Shown here piece by piece: positions 1-9,106 of a DNA stretch of 64,000 nt. A program made the position numbers and the translations under genes. Location: assembly GCF_015209965.1 (NCBI RefSeq), contig NZ_MU158689.1:682196-746195 (forward strand), written 5' to 3'. The stretch is from Sphingobacterium pedocola. Lineage in GTDB: Bacteria; Bacteroidota; Bacteroidia; Sphingobacteriales; Sphingobacteriaceae. The first letter of the stretch is position 1. Every line of letters starts with the position of its first letter. The notes under the pieces are model-generated. The model did no database searches. It saw only the letters and a program-made list of their open reading frames with translations, and was not told the origin of the DNA.

Positions 1-1053
1 AATGTGAATGTACATGTGCTCGATCCAGATAAGAATGCTCCATGTCGTAAATTATGTAATCAATTTGAGTGCGGGTCATTGAGTGACTACGAAACTGTTT
101 ACAAATTCGGAAAGGGATTGGACATGATCACCATTGAAATTGAAAAAGTAAATGTAGATGCATTGGAAAAATTGGAAGAGGAGGGTGTGCTTGTTTACCC
201 CCAATCTCGTGTTATTCGCCTGATTCAGGATAAAGGAATGCAGAAGCAATTTTTTAAACAGAATAATATTCCCACCGCGACCTTTCAATTGATCTCCAAT
301 AAAGAGGCGCTCGCAAACGCACAACTTCAGTTACCGTATATCCAAAAATTAAGAAAAGACGGATATGACGGAAAGGGAGTAAAGAAAATACTATCGGTAG
401 AAGATCTCGAACATGCTTTCGAAGAACCCTCTATTATCGAAGAAATCGTAGATTTCGAGAATGAGATCGCAGTAATCGTAGCACGCAACGATAGAGGAGA
501 TGTTAGTACGTTCCCCATGGTTGAAATGGAATTTAATCCACAGGCCAATCTGGTTGAATTTTTGATTTCTCCATCGACATATAGCTTTGAAATACAACAG
601 CAGGCTGAAGATATTGCTAAAAAATTAGCGAACGACTTGCAGATCGTTGGCCTGTTAGCTGTTGAGATGTTCTTGACTAAAACAGGGGAAATACTGGTAA
701 ACGAATTGGCTCCACGTCCTCATAATTCAGGACATCAGACTATAGAAGGGAACTTTACCTCTCAGTTTGGTCAACACCTTAGGGCTATTTTCAATTTGCC
801 GTTGGGTAATACTGCTGCGCGTACTAATGCAGTCATGATCAATTTACTTGGCGAAGATAAGTATGAAGGCTTAGCTGTATACGAAGGTGTGGAAGAGGTA
901 TTGGCCATGGACGGTGTATACGTGCACCTGTATGGTAAAAAATACACTAAACCATTTCGTAAAATGGGACACGTCTGTATTGTGAATGATGATCGCGAAG
1001 TGGCTATAGCAAATGCACGCAAGGTTCAAGAAATATTAAAAGTAATCGCATAA
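1..1053 (+). CDS. purK: N5-carboxyaminoimidazole ribonucleotide synthase (5' end outside window)
   Basis: ATP-grasp enzyme that makes N5-CAIR from AIR, ATP and bicarbonate in purine synthesis; cytosolic. The frame is open from base 1, and the first visible residues ([13 protein letters not shown]) belong inside the N-terminal Rossmann part, so roughly 30 residues with the GGGQLG loop lie upstream of the window. The GTG at position 4 is not a credible start. Seen: the ATP-grasp lysine region [12 protein letters not shown], the metal-binding [15 protein letters not shown] stretch and a full C-terminus. The stop is followed after one base by purE, so the two are co-transcribed and translationally close. 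Family assignment is secure. Confidence 0.96.
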   Translation, partial: NVNVHVLDPDKNAPCRKLCNQFECGSLSDYETVYKFGKGLDMITIEIEKVNVDALEKLEEEGVLVYPQSRVIRLIQDKGMQKQFFKQNNIPTATFQLISNKEALANAQLQLPYIQKLRKDGYDGKGVKKILSVEDLEHAFEEPSIIEEIVDFENEIAVIVARNDRGDVSTFPMVEMEFNPQANLVEFLISPSTYSFEIQQQAEDIAKKLANDLQIVGLLAVEMFLTKTGEILVNELAPRPHNSGHQTIEGNFTSQFGQHLRAIFNLPLGNTAARTNAVMINLLGEDKYEGLAVYEGVEEVLAMDGVYVHLYGKKYTKPFRKMGHVCIVNDDREVAIANARKVQEILKVIA

Positions 1054-1054
1054 T

Positions 1055-1558
1055 ATGAATCCAAATATACAAGTAGGTATTATCATGGGAAGTAAATCTG
1101 ATCTTCCTGTTATGCAAGATGCTGTAAATGTGTTGAAGCAACTTGGAGTAGGTTTTGAGGTAACGATTGTTTCGGCGCACCGTACACCACAGCGGATGTT
1201 TGATTATGCTGAGCAAGCTGCGGGCAGAGGCTTAAAAGTAATCATAGCAGGAGCAGGAGGTGCCGCACATTTACCGGGTATGGTAGCATCAATTACGCAC
1301 TTACCTGTAATTGGCGTGCCTGTTAAATCTTCTAATTCCATAGATGGTTGGGACTCTGTTTTATCCATATTACAGATGCCAAATGGTATTCCTGTTGCAA
1401 CGGTGGCACTCAATGCTGCAAAGAATGCAGGAATTTTAGCAGCTCAGATTATCGGAACAAACGATGATGCGATCGCTAACAATGTATTGGCGTTCAAGAA
1501 AGATTTAAAGGAGGCTGTTGAAAAAACGGCATCTGAAGTCGAACAGATGAAATTTTAA
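1055..1558 (+). CDS. purE: N5-CAIR mutase, PurE class I
   Basis: Converts N5-CAIR to CAIR, the step after PurK. At 167 residues it has the usual class I length. Family signatures seen are [10 protein letters not shown] near the N-terminus, SAHRTPQRM with the catalytic histidine, and [13 protein letters not shown]. It sits one base after purK. Presence of purK beside it supports a class I (N5-CAIR) rather than class II (AIR carboxylase) role. A strong hairpin terminator follows directly. Confidence 0.97.
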   Translation: MNPNIQVGIIMGSKSDLPVMQDAVNVLKQLGVGFEVTIVSAHRTPQRMFDYAEQAAGRGLKVIIAGAGGAAHLPGMVASITHLPVIGVPVKSSNSIDGWDSVLSILQMPNGIPVATVALNAAKNAGILAAQIIGTNDDAIANNVLAFKKDLKEAVEKTASEVEQMKF

Positions 1559-1560
1559 AT

Positions 1561-1590
1561 AAAAAAGGAGCTTCCAAAAGCTCCTTTTTT
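1561..1590. terminator. Bidirectional intrinsic terminator between purE and the facing gene
   Basis: A 13-bp perfect stem (AAAAAAGGAGCTT pairing with AAGCTCCTTTTTT) encloses a CCAA loop. The A-run on one side and T-run on the other let it work in both directions. It overlaps the last codon of the convergent minus-strand gene. Confidence 0.9.
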
Positions 1591-2572
1591 ATTTTGTTAA
1601 GATTTTTTGTACATAGTCGTAGCTCTTCTTTACACTTTCAAATTTATTGGGGATATAAATGTCGTCTTGCTCTACAAACGCAAATTGTAGTCCTGATTGA
1701 TTTGCACTCCGTACAATATTTGGATAGTCTATTGCTCCCGTTCCCACTTCGGTATAGCGTACATTTGCCTGCATCAGACTATCGAGAGGTAGCTTGTCGA
1801 ATGCGCTCCCAATGACTTCCGTTGTGTAATTTTTGTCCATATCCTTTACATGCCATAAAGGAAAACGGTTCGGATATTTTTCAAAATAACTTTGCGCACT
1901 GATACCTGCTTTTTCAACCCAAAAAATATCCAGTTCAAAGTCTACCAGCTCGGGTTCTGTAAACGCAATCAAGATATCTAAACCCTTTGTGCCGTTAGGG
2001 AAATTCCGAAACTCCCAAAAGTGATTGTGATAGCCCATTTTGATGCCGGCCTTTTTGGACATCTCTCCAGCTTTATTTAGTTGTTCGGCAGCATATTGAT
2101 AGTCAGATATCGATAGATTATTTAAATCTTCCATCGGCGTTACGGGGGCGATGATATACTTTTGTCCCAGTTCGTGTGCGATCTCAATATATTTTTCGAT
2201 ACTCTCTTTGTCGCTTTGTTTTTGATCGAGGTATTTCGATAAGTCGTAATGCCCGCTATGCGTTTTGAGGTTGTTGTCGTCTAAAATCTTTCGTAGATCA
2301 GTGAGCGGAACACCCCAAAAGCCGTTGGCGGCAATATCTACCCCAAAGGTTTCCACGTGTTTGTAGCCAATCTTTGCAACAGTTTCTAAGACTAATTTGG
2401 GGTCTTCACTGAGTAGGTCGCGTAGCGTATAGAGTTGTAGGCCGATGTTGTGAAACGGAGAATCTCCGGGTGCGCTCTTATTGGTGCAGGCAGATAATAG
2501 CTGTGTGCCAACGAAAGCTGAAGTCAATCCTATTCCCGTTTTTTTTATAAAATCTCTTCTTGATTTGTCCAT
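1589..2572 (-). CDS. Sugar phosphate isomerase/epimerase-like TIM-barrel lipoprotein with Tat signal
   Basis: A 327-residue protein of the xylose-isomerase-like TIM-barrel (AP endonuclease 2) family. The N-terminus has a twin-arginine motif (SRRDFIKK), a hydrophobic stretch and a lipobox ending LLSAC. It therefore looks like a folded, Tat-exported lipoprotein, and a tatC gene lies at 27.5-28.4 kb. Barrel landmarks seen: GLQLYTLRD at the start, GYHNHFWEF (metal-ligand His/Glu region) in the middle and HVKDMD, then EVGTGAIDYP later. Such proteins are common in Bacteroidota near sugar metabolism genes. The true substrate is unknown; this member stands alone between purE and frr. Confidence 0.82.
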   Translation of the reverse strand: MDKSRRDFIKKTGIGLTSAFVGTQLLSACTNKSAPGDSPFHNIGLQLYTLRDLLSEDPKLVLETVAKIGYKHVETFGVDIAANGFWGVPLTDLRKILDDNNLKTHSGHYDLSKYLDQKQSDKESIEKYIEIAHELGQKYIIAPVTPMEDLNNLSISDYQYAAEQLNKAGEMSKKAGIKMGYHNHFWEFRNFPNGTKGLDILIAFTEPELVDFELDIFWVEKAGISAQSYFEKYPNRFPLWHVKDMDKNYTTEVIGSAFDKLPLDSLMQANVRYTEVGTGAIDYPNIVRSANQSGLQFAFVEQDDIYIPNKFESVKKSYDYVQKILTK

Positions 2573-2664
2573 ATGTATATAATCTGGTTGCAGCTACTGT
2601 ACCTTCCTATGGCAGATAAAAGGAGGGTGAGTTACAAGGATTAAATTTATAAAAAAAATGGAAC

Positions 2665-2696
2665 AAAAAAAGGATTCTTTCAAGAATCCTTTTTTT
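2665..2696 (-). terminator. Intrinsic terminator after frr
   Basis: A 14-bp stem (AAAAAAAGGATTCT with AGAATCCTTTTTTT) and a 4-nt loop lie 21 bp past the frr stop. A-rich and T-rich flanks make it usable on either strand; the minus-strand pyrH-frr transcript is the obvious client. Confidence 0.88.
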
Positions 2697-2717
2697 ATCG
2701 TTATAAAAGATGTCGAC

Positions 2718-3281
2718 TTATACAGTCATGATATCTTTCTCTTTCAATTCAGCTAGTTGGTCTACTTTTGCAATATAGATATCGGTCAATTTTTGCACCT
2801 CGCCTTCTCCTATTTTAATCTCATCTTCTGAAGCACCGTCATTTTTTAGCTTTTTGATGGATTCGTTGGCATCTTTACGGATGTTACGTACAGCTACCCG
2901 ACCTTTTTCAGCTTCTTCTTTTGCCTTTTTTACGAGATCACGTCTTCTTTCTTCAGTCAATGGAGGCACGACTAAACGTATTACAGAGCCATCATTTTGT
3001 GGATTGAGACCAATATTAGAATCAATGATCGCTTTTTCGATAGCGGTCATGATGGTTTTTTCCCAAGGTTGAATCACCAATGTACGTGCATCGGTCGTAT
3101 TAATATTTGCAACTTGAGAAAGAGCGGTGGGTGAACCGTAATAATCTACACTAATGCCGTCCAACATAGAAGGTGTAGCTTTTCCTGCGCGGATTTTTGT
3201 AAGTTCTGATTCGGTATGGGTTATTGCCTTAAGCATGCTTTCTTTGCAGTCGTCCAATTCTAATGATATCAGTTCGTTCAT
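2718..3281 (-). CDS. frr: Ribosome recycling factor
   Basis: Splits the post-termination ribosome with EF-G. At 187 residues it is normal in length. Seen: the N-terminal helix with KIRAGKATPSMLDGISVDYYGSPT, then PWEKTIMTAIEKAI, and the basic helix PPLTEERRRDLVKKAKEEAE. It lies 19 bp downstream of pyrH on the same strand, the classic pyrH-frr pairing, so both are probably on one transcript ended by the hairpin at 2665-2696. Confidence 0.97.
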   Translation of the reverse strand: MNELISLELDDCKESMLKAITHTESELTKIRAGKATPSMLDGISVDYYGSPTALSQVANINTTDARTLVIQPWEKTIMTAIEKAIIDSNIGLNPQNDGSVIRLVVPPLTEERRRDLVKKAKEEAEKGRVAVRNIRKDANESIKKLKNDGASEDEIKIGEGEVQKLTDIYIAKVDQLAELKEKDIMTV

Positions 3282-3300
3282 ATCTTTGAGTATTTATTCG

Positions 3301-4005
3301 TTAGCTAACTATAGTTCCAATGTGTTCACCAGATGCTAATTTTGTTAAATTACCTGGTTTATTCATGTCAAATACGATAATAGGAAGATTGTTTTCCTGA
3401 CACAAGGTAAATGCTGTCATATCCATTACATTAAGCCCTTTTTCATAGACTTCGGTAAATGAAATCGTATCAAAGCGTTTGGCATTCGGATCTTTTTCTG
3501 GATCTGCAGTATAAATACCGTCTACACGTGTTCCTTTTAATACTGCATCAGCATTAATCTCGATAGCACGTAAAGAGGCAGCGGTATCTGTTGTGAAATA
3601 GGGATTACCTGTACCGGCACCAAATATCACCACTCTACCTTTTTCTAAATGTCTAACTGCTCTTCTACGAATGAACGGTTCACAAATCTGTTCCATTTTG
3701 ATGGCCGTTAACAAACGCGTTTTTAATCCTACTTTTTCTAACGCATCCTGAAGTGCCATGCTATTGATAACTGTTGCAAGCATTCCCATGTAGTCTGCCT
3801 GTACCCGATCCATCCCCGATTTTTCTGCGCTCAAACCGCGATAGATATTACCTCCACCGATTACGATGGCTATCTCGAGTCCCTGATCGTGAATTTCTTT
3901 AATATCGCGAGCGTATTGTGCGACTCTGTTGATGTCAATGCCATAGCTTTGCTCCCCCATAAGGGCTTCACCGCTGAGTTTAAGTAGGATACGTTTATAT
4001 TTCAT
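3301..4005 (-). CDS. pyrH: UMP kinase
   Basis: Phosphorylates UMP to UDP in pyrimidine nucleotide synthesis; amino-acid-kinase fold, normally a GTP-activated hexamer. I chose the ATG at 4003-4005, giving 234 residues beginning [19 protein letters not shown], which matches the family. An upstream in-frame ATG would add nine residues (MERFQKRTH) that do not resemble the family. Seen: [10 protein letters not shown], the MQDALE-like helix ([11 protein letters not shown]), [16 protein letters not shown] and [14 protein letters not shown]. First gene of the pyrH-frr unit. Confidence 0.96.
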   Translation of the reverse strand: MKYKRILLKLSGEALMGEQSYGIDINRVAQYARDIKEIHDQGLEIAIVIGGGNIYRGLSAEKSGMDRVQADYMGMLATVINSMALQDALEKVGLKTRLLTAIKMEQICEPFIRRRAVRHLEKGRVVIFGAGTGNPYFTTDTAASLRAIEINADAVLKGTRVDGIYTADPEKDPNAKRFDTISFTEVYEKGLNVMDMTAFTLCQENNLPIIVFDMNKPGNLTKLASGEHIGTIVS

Positions 4006-4077
4006 GTGTGTTCTTTTTTGGAATCTTTCCAAAAGTCAAAGATATGATTTTTTTTTATCCCATGAGACAGCAGCGCG

Positions 4078-5220
4078 TTATTTGTTGCTGTTTTTTACGC
4101 TTTCTATGGTCTGTTGGTAATAGTTTTCATAAAGAGGAAGGATCTTACTGATCTCAAAATCTTTTGCGCGATTGAATGCTGCAGTCTTAAATTCCGCTAA
4201 TCGTTCACAGTTTTCAAGAATATAGATCGCATTTTTTGCCATTTCATCTACGTTTCGAACATCGCTCAAAAAGCCCGTTACACCTTGTACATTTAGTTCA
4301 GGTAACCCTCCGGTATTGGAGGAAATGACGGGAACGCTGCATGCCATAGCTTCCAAAGCAGCAAGTCCGAAGCTTTCAGAGCCAGATGGAATCAAAAACA
4401 AATCAGAAACGGATAGAATTTCTTCAATGGCGTCTTGTTTTCCTAGAAAACGTACGCTGTTTGCAATACCTAGCTGTCGAGATAGTTCTTCTGCGTTACT
4501 CCGCTCGGGGCCATCTCCCACCATGAGTAATTTGCTGGGTATTTTTTGATTGACCAGATGGAATATGCGTATCACGTCGTCGGTGTTTTTGACTTGTCGA
4601 AAATTAGACGTGTGCACAAGTATGCGTTCATCATCTGGCGCAATAGCCTTTTTAAAGTGTTCTCTTTTTTTGTTGTAAAAGCGGTTGAGGTCAATGAAGT
4701 TGGGTATGACCTGGATAGGTCTTGTAATATCAAAGAAAGATAATGTCTCTTCCCGGAGGCTTTCCGATACGGTGGTGACACCATCAGACTCATTGATCGA
4801 AAAGGTAACGACGGGCTTAAAGCTTTTGTCTCTACCTACTAGAGTGATGTCTGTTCCGTGTAACGTAGTCACGACGGGGATATCTATGCCATATGTTTTT
4901 AAGATCTGCTTCGCCAAATAGGCCGCAGAAGCGTGAGGAATGGCATAATGGACATGTAAGACGTCTAATTTTTCAAATCGAACCACATCTACTAACTTAC
5001 TTGCTAAAGCGGATTCATAGGGAGGGAAGTCAAACAGGGGGTATTGGGAAACAGCAACTTCGTGATAATATAAGTTTTCGGAAAAGAAATCTAATCGTGC
5101 CGGCTGGCTATATGTGATAAAGTGTATCTGATGTCCGTTGGACGCCAGTGCTTTGCCCAATTCGGTAGCGACTACACCACTGCCACCAAAAGTTGGATAG
5201 CAAACTATGCCTATTTTCAT
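4078..5220 (-). CDS. bshA: N-acetyl-alpha-D-glucosaminyl L-malate synthase
   Basis: GT4 glycosyltransferase of 380 residues that joins GlcNAc to L-malate, the first step of bacillithiol synthesis. Family landmarks seen: N-terminal CYPTFGGSGVVATELG, HVHYAIPHASAAYLA, TTLHGTDITLVG, NFRQVKN and the GT4 nucleotide-sugar motif SGSESFGLAALEAMAC. bshA is widely found in Bacteroidota. The remaining bsh genes are not in this window. It follows 72 bp upstream of the pyrH start on the same strand; whether they share a transcript is unclear. Confidence 0.93.
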   Translation of the reverse strand: MKIGIVCYPTFGGSGVVATELGKALASNGHQIHFITYSQPARLDFFSENLYYHEVAVSQYPLFDFPPYESALASKLVDVVRFEKLDVLHVHYAIPHASAAYLAKQILKTYGIDIPVVTTLHGTDITLVGRDKSFKPVVTFSINESDGVTTVSESLREETLSFFDITRPIQVIPNFIDLNRFYNKKREHFKKAIAPDDERILVHTSNFRQVKNTDDVIRIFHLVNQKIPSKLLMVGDGPERSNAEELSRQLGIANSVRFLGKQDAIEEILSVSDLFLIPSGSESFGLAALEAMACSVPVISSNTGGLPELNVQGVTGFLSDVRNVDEMAKNAIYILENCERLAEFKTAAFNRAKDFEISKILPLYENYYQQTIESVKNSNK

Positions 5221-5352
5221 CTATATGTTTTTTGTTCTCTGATATAAAACTGGCACAAATTACGGATTATTTATGCAACAGTATGTCAATCGAATTGCCA
5301 TAATTGTGCAAAATTTTACGCGTACCGTATTCACACATCGATGTTCATCGTA

Positions 5353-5383
5353 TTGCATATTGCCGTAACTTTATCTAAGTTTG
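5353..5383 (+). promoter_or_regulatory. Bacteroidota-type promoter for the glutamine amidotransferase gene
   Basis: TTG at 5353-5355, then exactly 20 bp, then TAAGTTTG at 5376-5383, matching the Bacteroidota primary-sigma pattern. The start codon lies 21 bp further on. A 7-bp inverted repeat (TTTATCT at 5370-5376 with AGATAAA at 5389-5395) surrounds the -7 box and might be an operator. Confidence 0.65.
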
Positions 5384-5404
5384 GTTTAAGATAAAACACA
5401 ATAG

Positions 5405-6103
5405 ATGAACGTACATTACTTACAACATGTATCTTTTGAAGGATTGGGCTATATAGAAACATGGTTAAAAGAAAGCGAGTGTACCGTTTCATCAACTCAT
5501 TTTTATGAAACGGATTACGATTTACCTGCTGTTGAAGCAATAGATTGTTTAATTATTATGGGAGGCCCTATGGGGATACATGATGATGATCAATATCCTT
5601 GGTTGCTGGAGGAAAAGCAGTTTATTACGGATTGCATTCAATCAGGAAAGAAAGTATTGGGAATTTGTTTAGGAGCGCAATTGTTAGCGGATAATCTTGG
5701 TGCTAAGGTCTACGGAGCACCGCATAGGGAAATCGGTTGGTTTCCTGTGAAACCAACCGAAGAGAGCAAACAGCTTGCTTGGTTTTATGATCTGTTTAAG
5801 GATCAACGAACGGTATTTCATTGGCATGGCGACCAATTTGAAATTCCTGAGGGCGGTCTTGACCTGCTTTCCTCTGCGGCAAATAACAATCAGGCATTCT
5901 CTTACGGAGATAACTTGATCGGTTTGCAATTTCATTTGGAAGTAACCCGAGATACGCTGAACGACATGTTGGAAAATGGTGCTTCGGAATTGACCGACGC
6001 ACCTTATATCCAGAAGGTAGCAGAAATAACAGCGCGTGAAGCAAATATAGCTCGTTGTAATGCAATGATGGCAAGTATTCTAGGGGCTTGGCTCAGCAGG
6101 TGA
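5405..6103 (+). CDS. Class I glutamine amidotransferase, GMP-synthase-like stand-alone domain
   Basis: A 232-residue type 1 GATase domain. Seen: IIMGGPMGIHDDDQYPWL, the nucleophile elbow GICLGAQLLA with catalytic cysteine, and QFHLE with the catalytic histidine-glutamate pair. Members of this stand-alone group resemble the GuaA amidotransferase domain but lack the synthetase half, so the acceptor substrate is unknown. The last 24 bp overlap the 3' end of the convergent accessory operon, which implies that operon arrived, or shifted its stop, right up against this gene. Confidence 0.88.
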   Translation: MNVHYLQHVSFEGLGYIETWLKESECTVSSTHFYETDYDLPAVEAIDCLIIMGGPMGIHDDDQYPWLLEEKQFITDCIQSGKKVLGICLGAQLLADNLGAKVYGAPHREIGWFPVKPTEESKQLAWFYDLFKDQRTVFHWHGDQFEIPEGGLDLLSSAANNNQAFSYGDNLIGLQFHLEVTRDTLNDMLENGASELTDAPYIQKVAEITAREANIARCNAMMASILGAWLSR

Positions 6104-7330
6104 GATTTTGCTGACCTCTAAATCTAGATGCTTTTTAGAAAGGCAATTTCTTTGATTGATGACGTCCAATATTTCGACAATCTTTTTGAGCAGGTTCCGT
6201 TTATCCTCATAAGAACTATAAGGGTTTTTACTAGTACGTAAGGCGTAGGACAAAACTTCTCCCAGCTGGTCTCGAAGGAAACCAATACCCGTTCTTCGGT
6301 ACAATATGGATAGTGTTCTTGTTGAGTTTGCGCGTTGCTTTAATGAAAGCAGATTTGTTTGTGGATTTTGCGTTAGACTCTCCTTGGGTAAATCAAAATG
6401 CTCAAAGAGATGGGGATCTAACCATTTTGCAGGAACTTCTTCTCCTTGTAATAATAACCATCCGGCTTCGTAGAGGCAGATAATCCAGTCATGAAAATCG
6501 ATCAGCTTCCCCGGCTCCGCTTTATTCCAGATCTTTGTTTCGTCAATGGCACAGTCAAACCAATAATCAATCTCTTCTTTAAGTTCATATACCGTATAAT
6601 CCCCAAATATCCAATTAATCTGTTCCAAAGGATTGTATACACCGGTGTTGGTGGCATCTAACTTGGTAATCACATAATCCGCATCAAAAAAATGTCCATT
6701 ATGCACAAGACCATCTTCTACGGGGTGGTTATAGTAAAAGCTATCTCCTAGATAAGTTATCTCGATAAGCCGTCTTAATTCGTCATAGGTACATAAGGGG
6801 TGTTCGTCCCAACCTTCAGATGCTATGCTTTCTACTTTTCTGCTGTACTCCTCCCATTTATCCAGTAGAGCTAACCAGTCAAGCACATTCAATTGCTCAA
6901 AGAAATGATCTATAGCCAAAGTGAAATCACGCACCTCGGCGACAGACAGGTGTTGTATTTTCCCTTCATGCATAAGATAAGGTTTATTCCGGTCGTTATA
7001 TTCGTGATCCTGATCGGTTGGTCTTTGGTAGAATGGGTTTTCCTCCCATTTAAGATGAAAGGAAGGGTGTGTATATTTTTCTCTTTCCATATATTCTTTG
7101 CAACGCCATGCTGCGGTTACCATCTTTTTTAGGAAAATGACTGTTCTACCATGATCTACCTCTTCCGTATTTTCCCATCCGAACGAGACAACAGCTTTTG
7201 TTAACAACCATAAGTTCTGTTTTATGGTTTTATAATCACGATCCCAAAAGGACCTGTGCATCCCACTTACAAAATAATCGACGTACTCGTCATCGTTCTT
7301 GTCGGGGAAATAATAGCATCCATTTCTCAT
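6080..7330 (-). CDS. Unrecognised four-repeat protein, last gene of the HEPN operon
   Basis: A 416-residue soluble protein with no signal peptide and no family I recognise. It is rich in Trp, Tyr and acidic residues. By eye it falls into four units, each holding a pattern of the type (N/P)LxxI-x2-FF/IF ... W-x3-L-x2-W followed some 30-40 residues later by LxxIxExxY. Examples are AIDHFFEQLNVLDWLALLDKW ending RLIEITYLGDSF, and YNPLEQINWIFGDYTVYELK ending at a second helix. The same layout is visible in the two genes at 9107-11526, so the three are probably distant paralogues. It is separated from the HEPN gene by 53 bp, the longest gap in the operon. Function unknown. Confidence 0.7.
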   Translation of the reverse strand: MRNGCYYFPDKNDDEYVDYFVSGMHRSFWDRDYKTIKQNLWLLTKAVVSFGWENTEEVDHGRTVIFLKKMVTAAWRCKEYMEREKYTHPSFHLKWEENPFYQRPTDQDHEYNDRNKPYLMHEGKIQHLSVAEVRDFTLAIDHFFEQLNVLDWLALLDKWEEYSRKVESIASEGWDEHPLCTYDELRRLIEITYLGDSFYYNHPVEDGLVHNGHFFDADYVITKLDATNTGVYNPLEQINWIFGDYTVYELKEEIDYWFDCAIDETKIWNKAEPGKLIDFHDWIICLYEAGWLLLQGEEVPAKWLDPHLFEHFDLPKESLTQNPQTNLLSLKQRANSTRTLSILYRRTGIGFLRDQLGEVLSYALRTSKNPYSSYEDKRNLLKKIVEILDVINQRNCLSKKHLDLEVSKISPAEPSP

Positions 7331-7383
7331 GTTTTAGATTTTTTTAATGGTTACTTTTCTTGTTAGCGTTTGTAATCTTTCAT

Positions 7384-9096
7384 TTAAGCGTACAGTTCTC
7401 CTTTTGCCGCTTGTTCCTGTTCGAGCGGTGTTACGGTGTTGATTTCTGCTGAAAGGTAAGACTCTACTGCGCTGTGTGCAATGGCAATAAACTGCTTTAC
7501 GCGTCCCGCTAAAACCTCTAAATGTTGTCCCTGTGTACGGTAGTTGGGAGCATGTCGGAACCGCTGCTGGGCTTCGGTTAGGAGTTTGAAAATATTGTTA
7601 TCCTCTTCATTTTCTCTACGGAAGACTGCGCTCACGTGAGGCGCACTGACATCAACAAGTTTCATCAAATAGTTGAGGTTCAAAATATGCGAGGAATAAC
7701 CTAGTAGGCTTTTAATTAGACCTAGACAGACTTGCTCTGTTGCAATTGCAAGAACAAAGCAAATGGCTCGTTCATCGCCAATGAGGTGTTGTCTATTGTT
7801 TAAGTTTAGCAATCCCTCTGCATTCTGTATTCGTTTGCCCCATTGTTTGTTCAGATAGCTCATATTTCGATAAGTAGCAGGCAATTGTGATTTTTCTATT
7901 CTGTTGCCGTTTTGCAGCCACGTTTCTCCATTTTGAATAACATTGCAGAAGAATGGGTGTCCTTGCTGTGCCTTATTAAGAATTGTATCCTCTCTCTCCA
8001 GGATGAGCGTTATATTTATTTCTGAAGGCAGCAACTGATTGATTTTATCCTGTAAATCCAGCGTGTTTATCCGTTCGTCTGATGTCGCAAGCAAAAGGTA
8101 GTATTGGTGTAAGGTAGTTTTATTATCACTAAGCAAGAGTATATTTGAAAGCTGTCTTTGCTCACACCGGTAGGCAAAACAATTTACCTGTTTGGGGGTG
8201 CAGTAGACTTGCAATGCGCTGATGATAAACTCCTTATGGCTGTCCGTGGACAATGATTTCACGTCTTCTGCGTAGCGCGTTTTCAGGTTCTGAATACGTT
8301 TTTGAGCGATATATTCAGGGGCCAGTTCGTTTTTGATTTCCTCTATATACTCAATTTTGAACATCTCTATCCACGCGATTGCTTTTTCGACGATGCGATA
8401 AGCCGTTTCTAGATCTGCCACGGCAATTTGATAATTTGGCGTGTATCGAAATGCAGAGTAAGAGTTATCTAGCAGACGGAGTACTGCTTGATTTCGATCT
8501 TTAATACAAAGTCTGCCCAGTACAGAATCGTATGTTTTTAAATGCGCGATGTTATTAACTAGATTATGTGATTTTTTCTCGTAGCCAACCAACAGCATAA
8601 AGGCTGTTCGAAGAATTAGCTCAAGTGCTTGGTGCAGCATAAAGGCTGCATGAGGTGCGTTTCCGGTATTTACATAAAAATGGTAACCATCTAGAAAGGA
8701 TGCGACCTTGCTTCTTTCGATGTCGATATATGCTTCACTTTGGTTAGCTATCTCGTCTGCATCAGCTTTTGGAAGTGTAATATCCTGGACAGACTTGTCA
8801 TTTTGATAAATTATATTTTCTGCACGACAGACTAGAGAGAATCGACCTAATCCTTGCTCGATAAGTTGCTGGATCTCCTCTTGATAATAGATTGTGAAAT
8901 AGATGTCTTTGTATTTTTCAAAAATAGCGAAACATAGTTCCTTGGCGTCGCCAAAGCGTAACCCTGAACTTTTCTGTAAATGAATATGTAACATAGATAG
9001 CTTTTTCCCGTCACGTGCATATGTCCAATGGTAGATTCGGTCTATGTGTAGTTTAGCGACGAGTGTTTCTACGAGTATATTGATATTTGTATTCAT
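7384..9096 (-). CDS. Protein with duplicated MNT-like plus HEPN halves
   Basis: A 570-residue protein. Residues about 120-250 form a HEPN-type helical domain (FMLHQALELILRTAF, later AFRYTPNY at 215-222). Residues about 435-550 look like a second (ERAICFVLAIATEQVCLGL, later RFRHAPNY at 512-519). Each is preceded by an alpha/beta stretch resembling a nucleotidyltransferase (MNT) fold without the GS...D.D active site: residues 1-100 and 315-405. In catalytic HEPN RNases the motif is R-x4-6-H; here the position is tyrosine in both copies, so RNA cleavage is doubtful. HEPN/MNT proteins occur in toxin-antitoxin and defence systems. Third gene of a four-gene operon, 10 bp after its neighbour. The domain calls are by eye. 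Confidence 0.72.
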   Translation of the reverse strand: MNTNINILVETLVAKLHIDRIYHWTYARDGKKLSMLHIHLQKSSGLRFGDAKELCFAIFEKYKDIYFTIYYQEEIQQLIEQGLGRFSLVCRAENIIYQNDKSVQDITLPKADADEIANQSEAYIDIERSKVASFLDGYHFYVNTGNAPHAAFMLHQALELILRTAFMLLVGYEKKSHNLVNNIAHLKTYDSVLGRLCIKDRNQAVLRLLDNSYSAFRYTPNYQIAVADLETAYRIVEKAIAWIEMFKIEYIEEIKNELAPEYIAQKRIQNLKTRYAEDVKSLSTDSHKEFIISALQVYCTPKQVNCFAYRCEQRQLSNILLLSDNKTTLHQYYLLLATSDERINTLDLQDKINQLLPSEINITLILEREDTILNKAQQGHPFFCNVIQNGETWLQNGNRIEKSQLPATYRNMSYLNKQWGKRIQNAEGLLNLNNRQHLIGDERAICFVLAIATEQVCLGLIKSLLGYSSHILNLNYLMKLVDVSAPHVSAVFRRENEEDNNIFKLLTEAQQRFRHAPNYRTQGQHLEVLAGRVKQFIAIAHSAVESYLSAEINTVTPLEQEQAAKGELYA

Positions 9097-9106
9097 ATGG
9101 CGTGTG

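Noticed and set aside
3301..4032. Longer pyrH reading from the ATG at 4030-4032
   Set aside because: The extra MERFQKRTH is not family-like, while the ATG at 4003-4005 gives the standard N-terminus.
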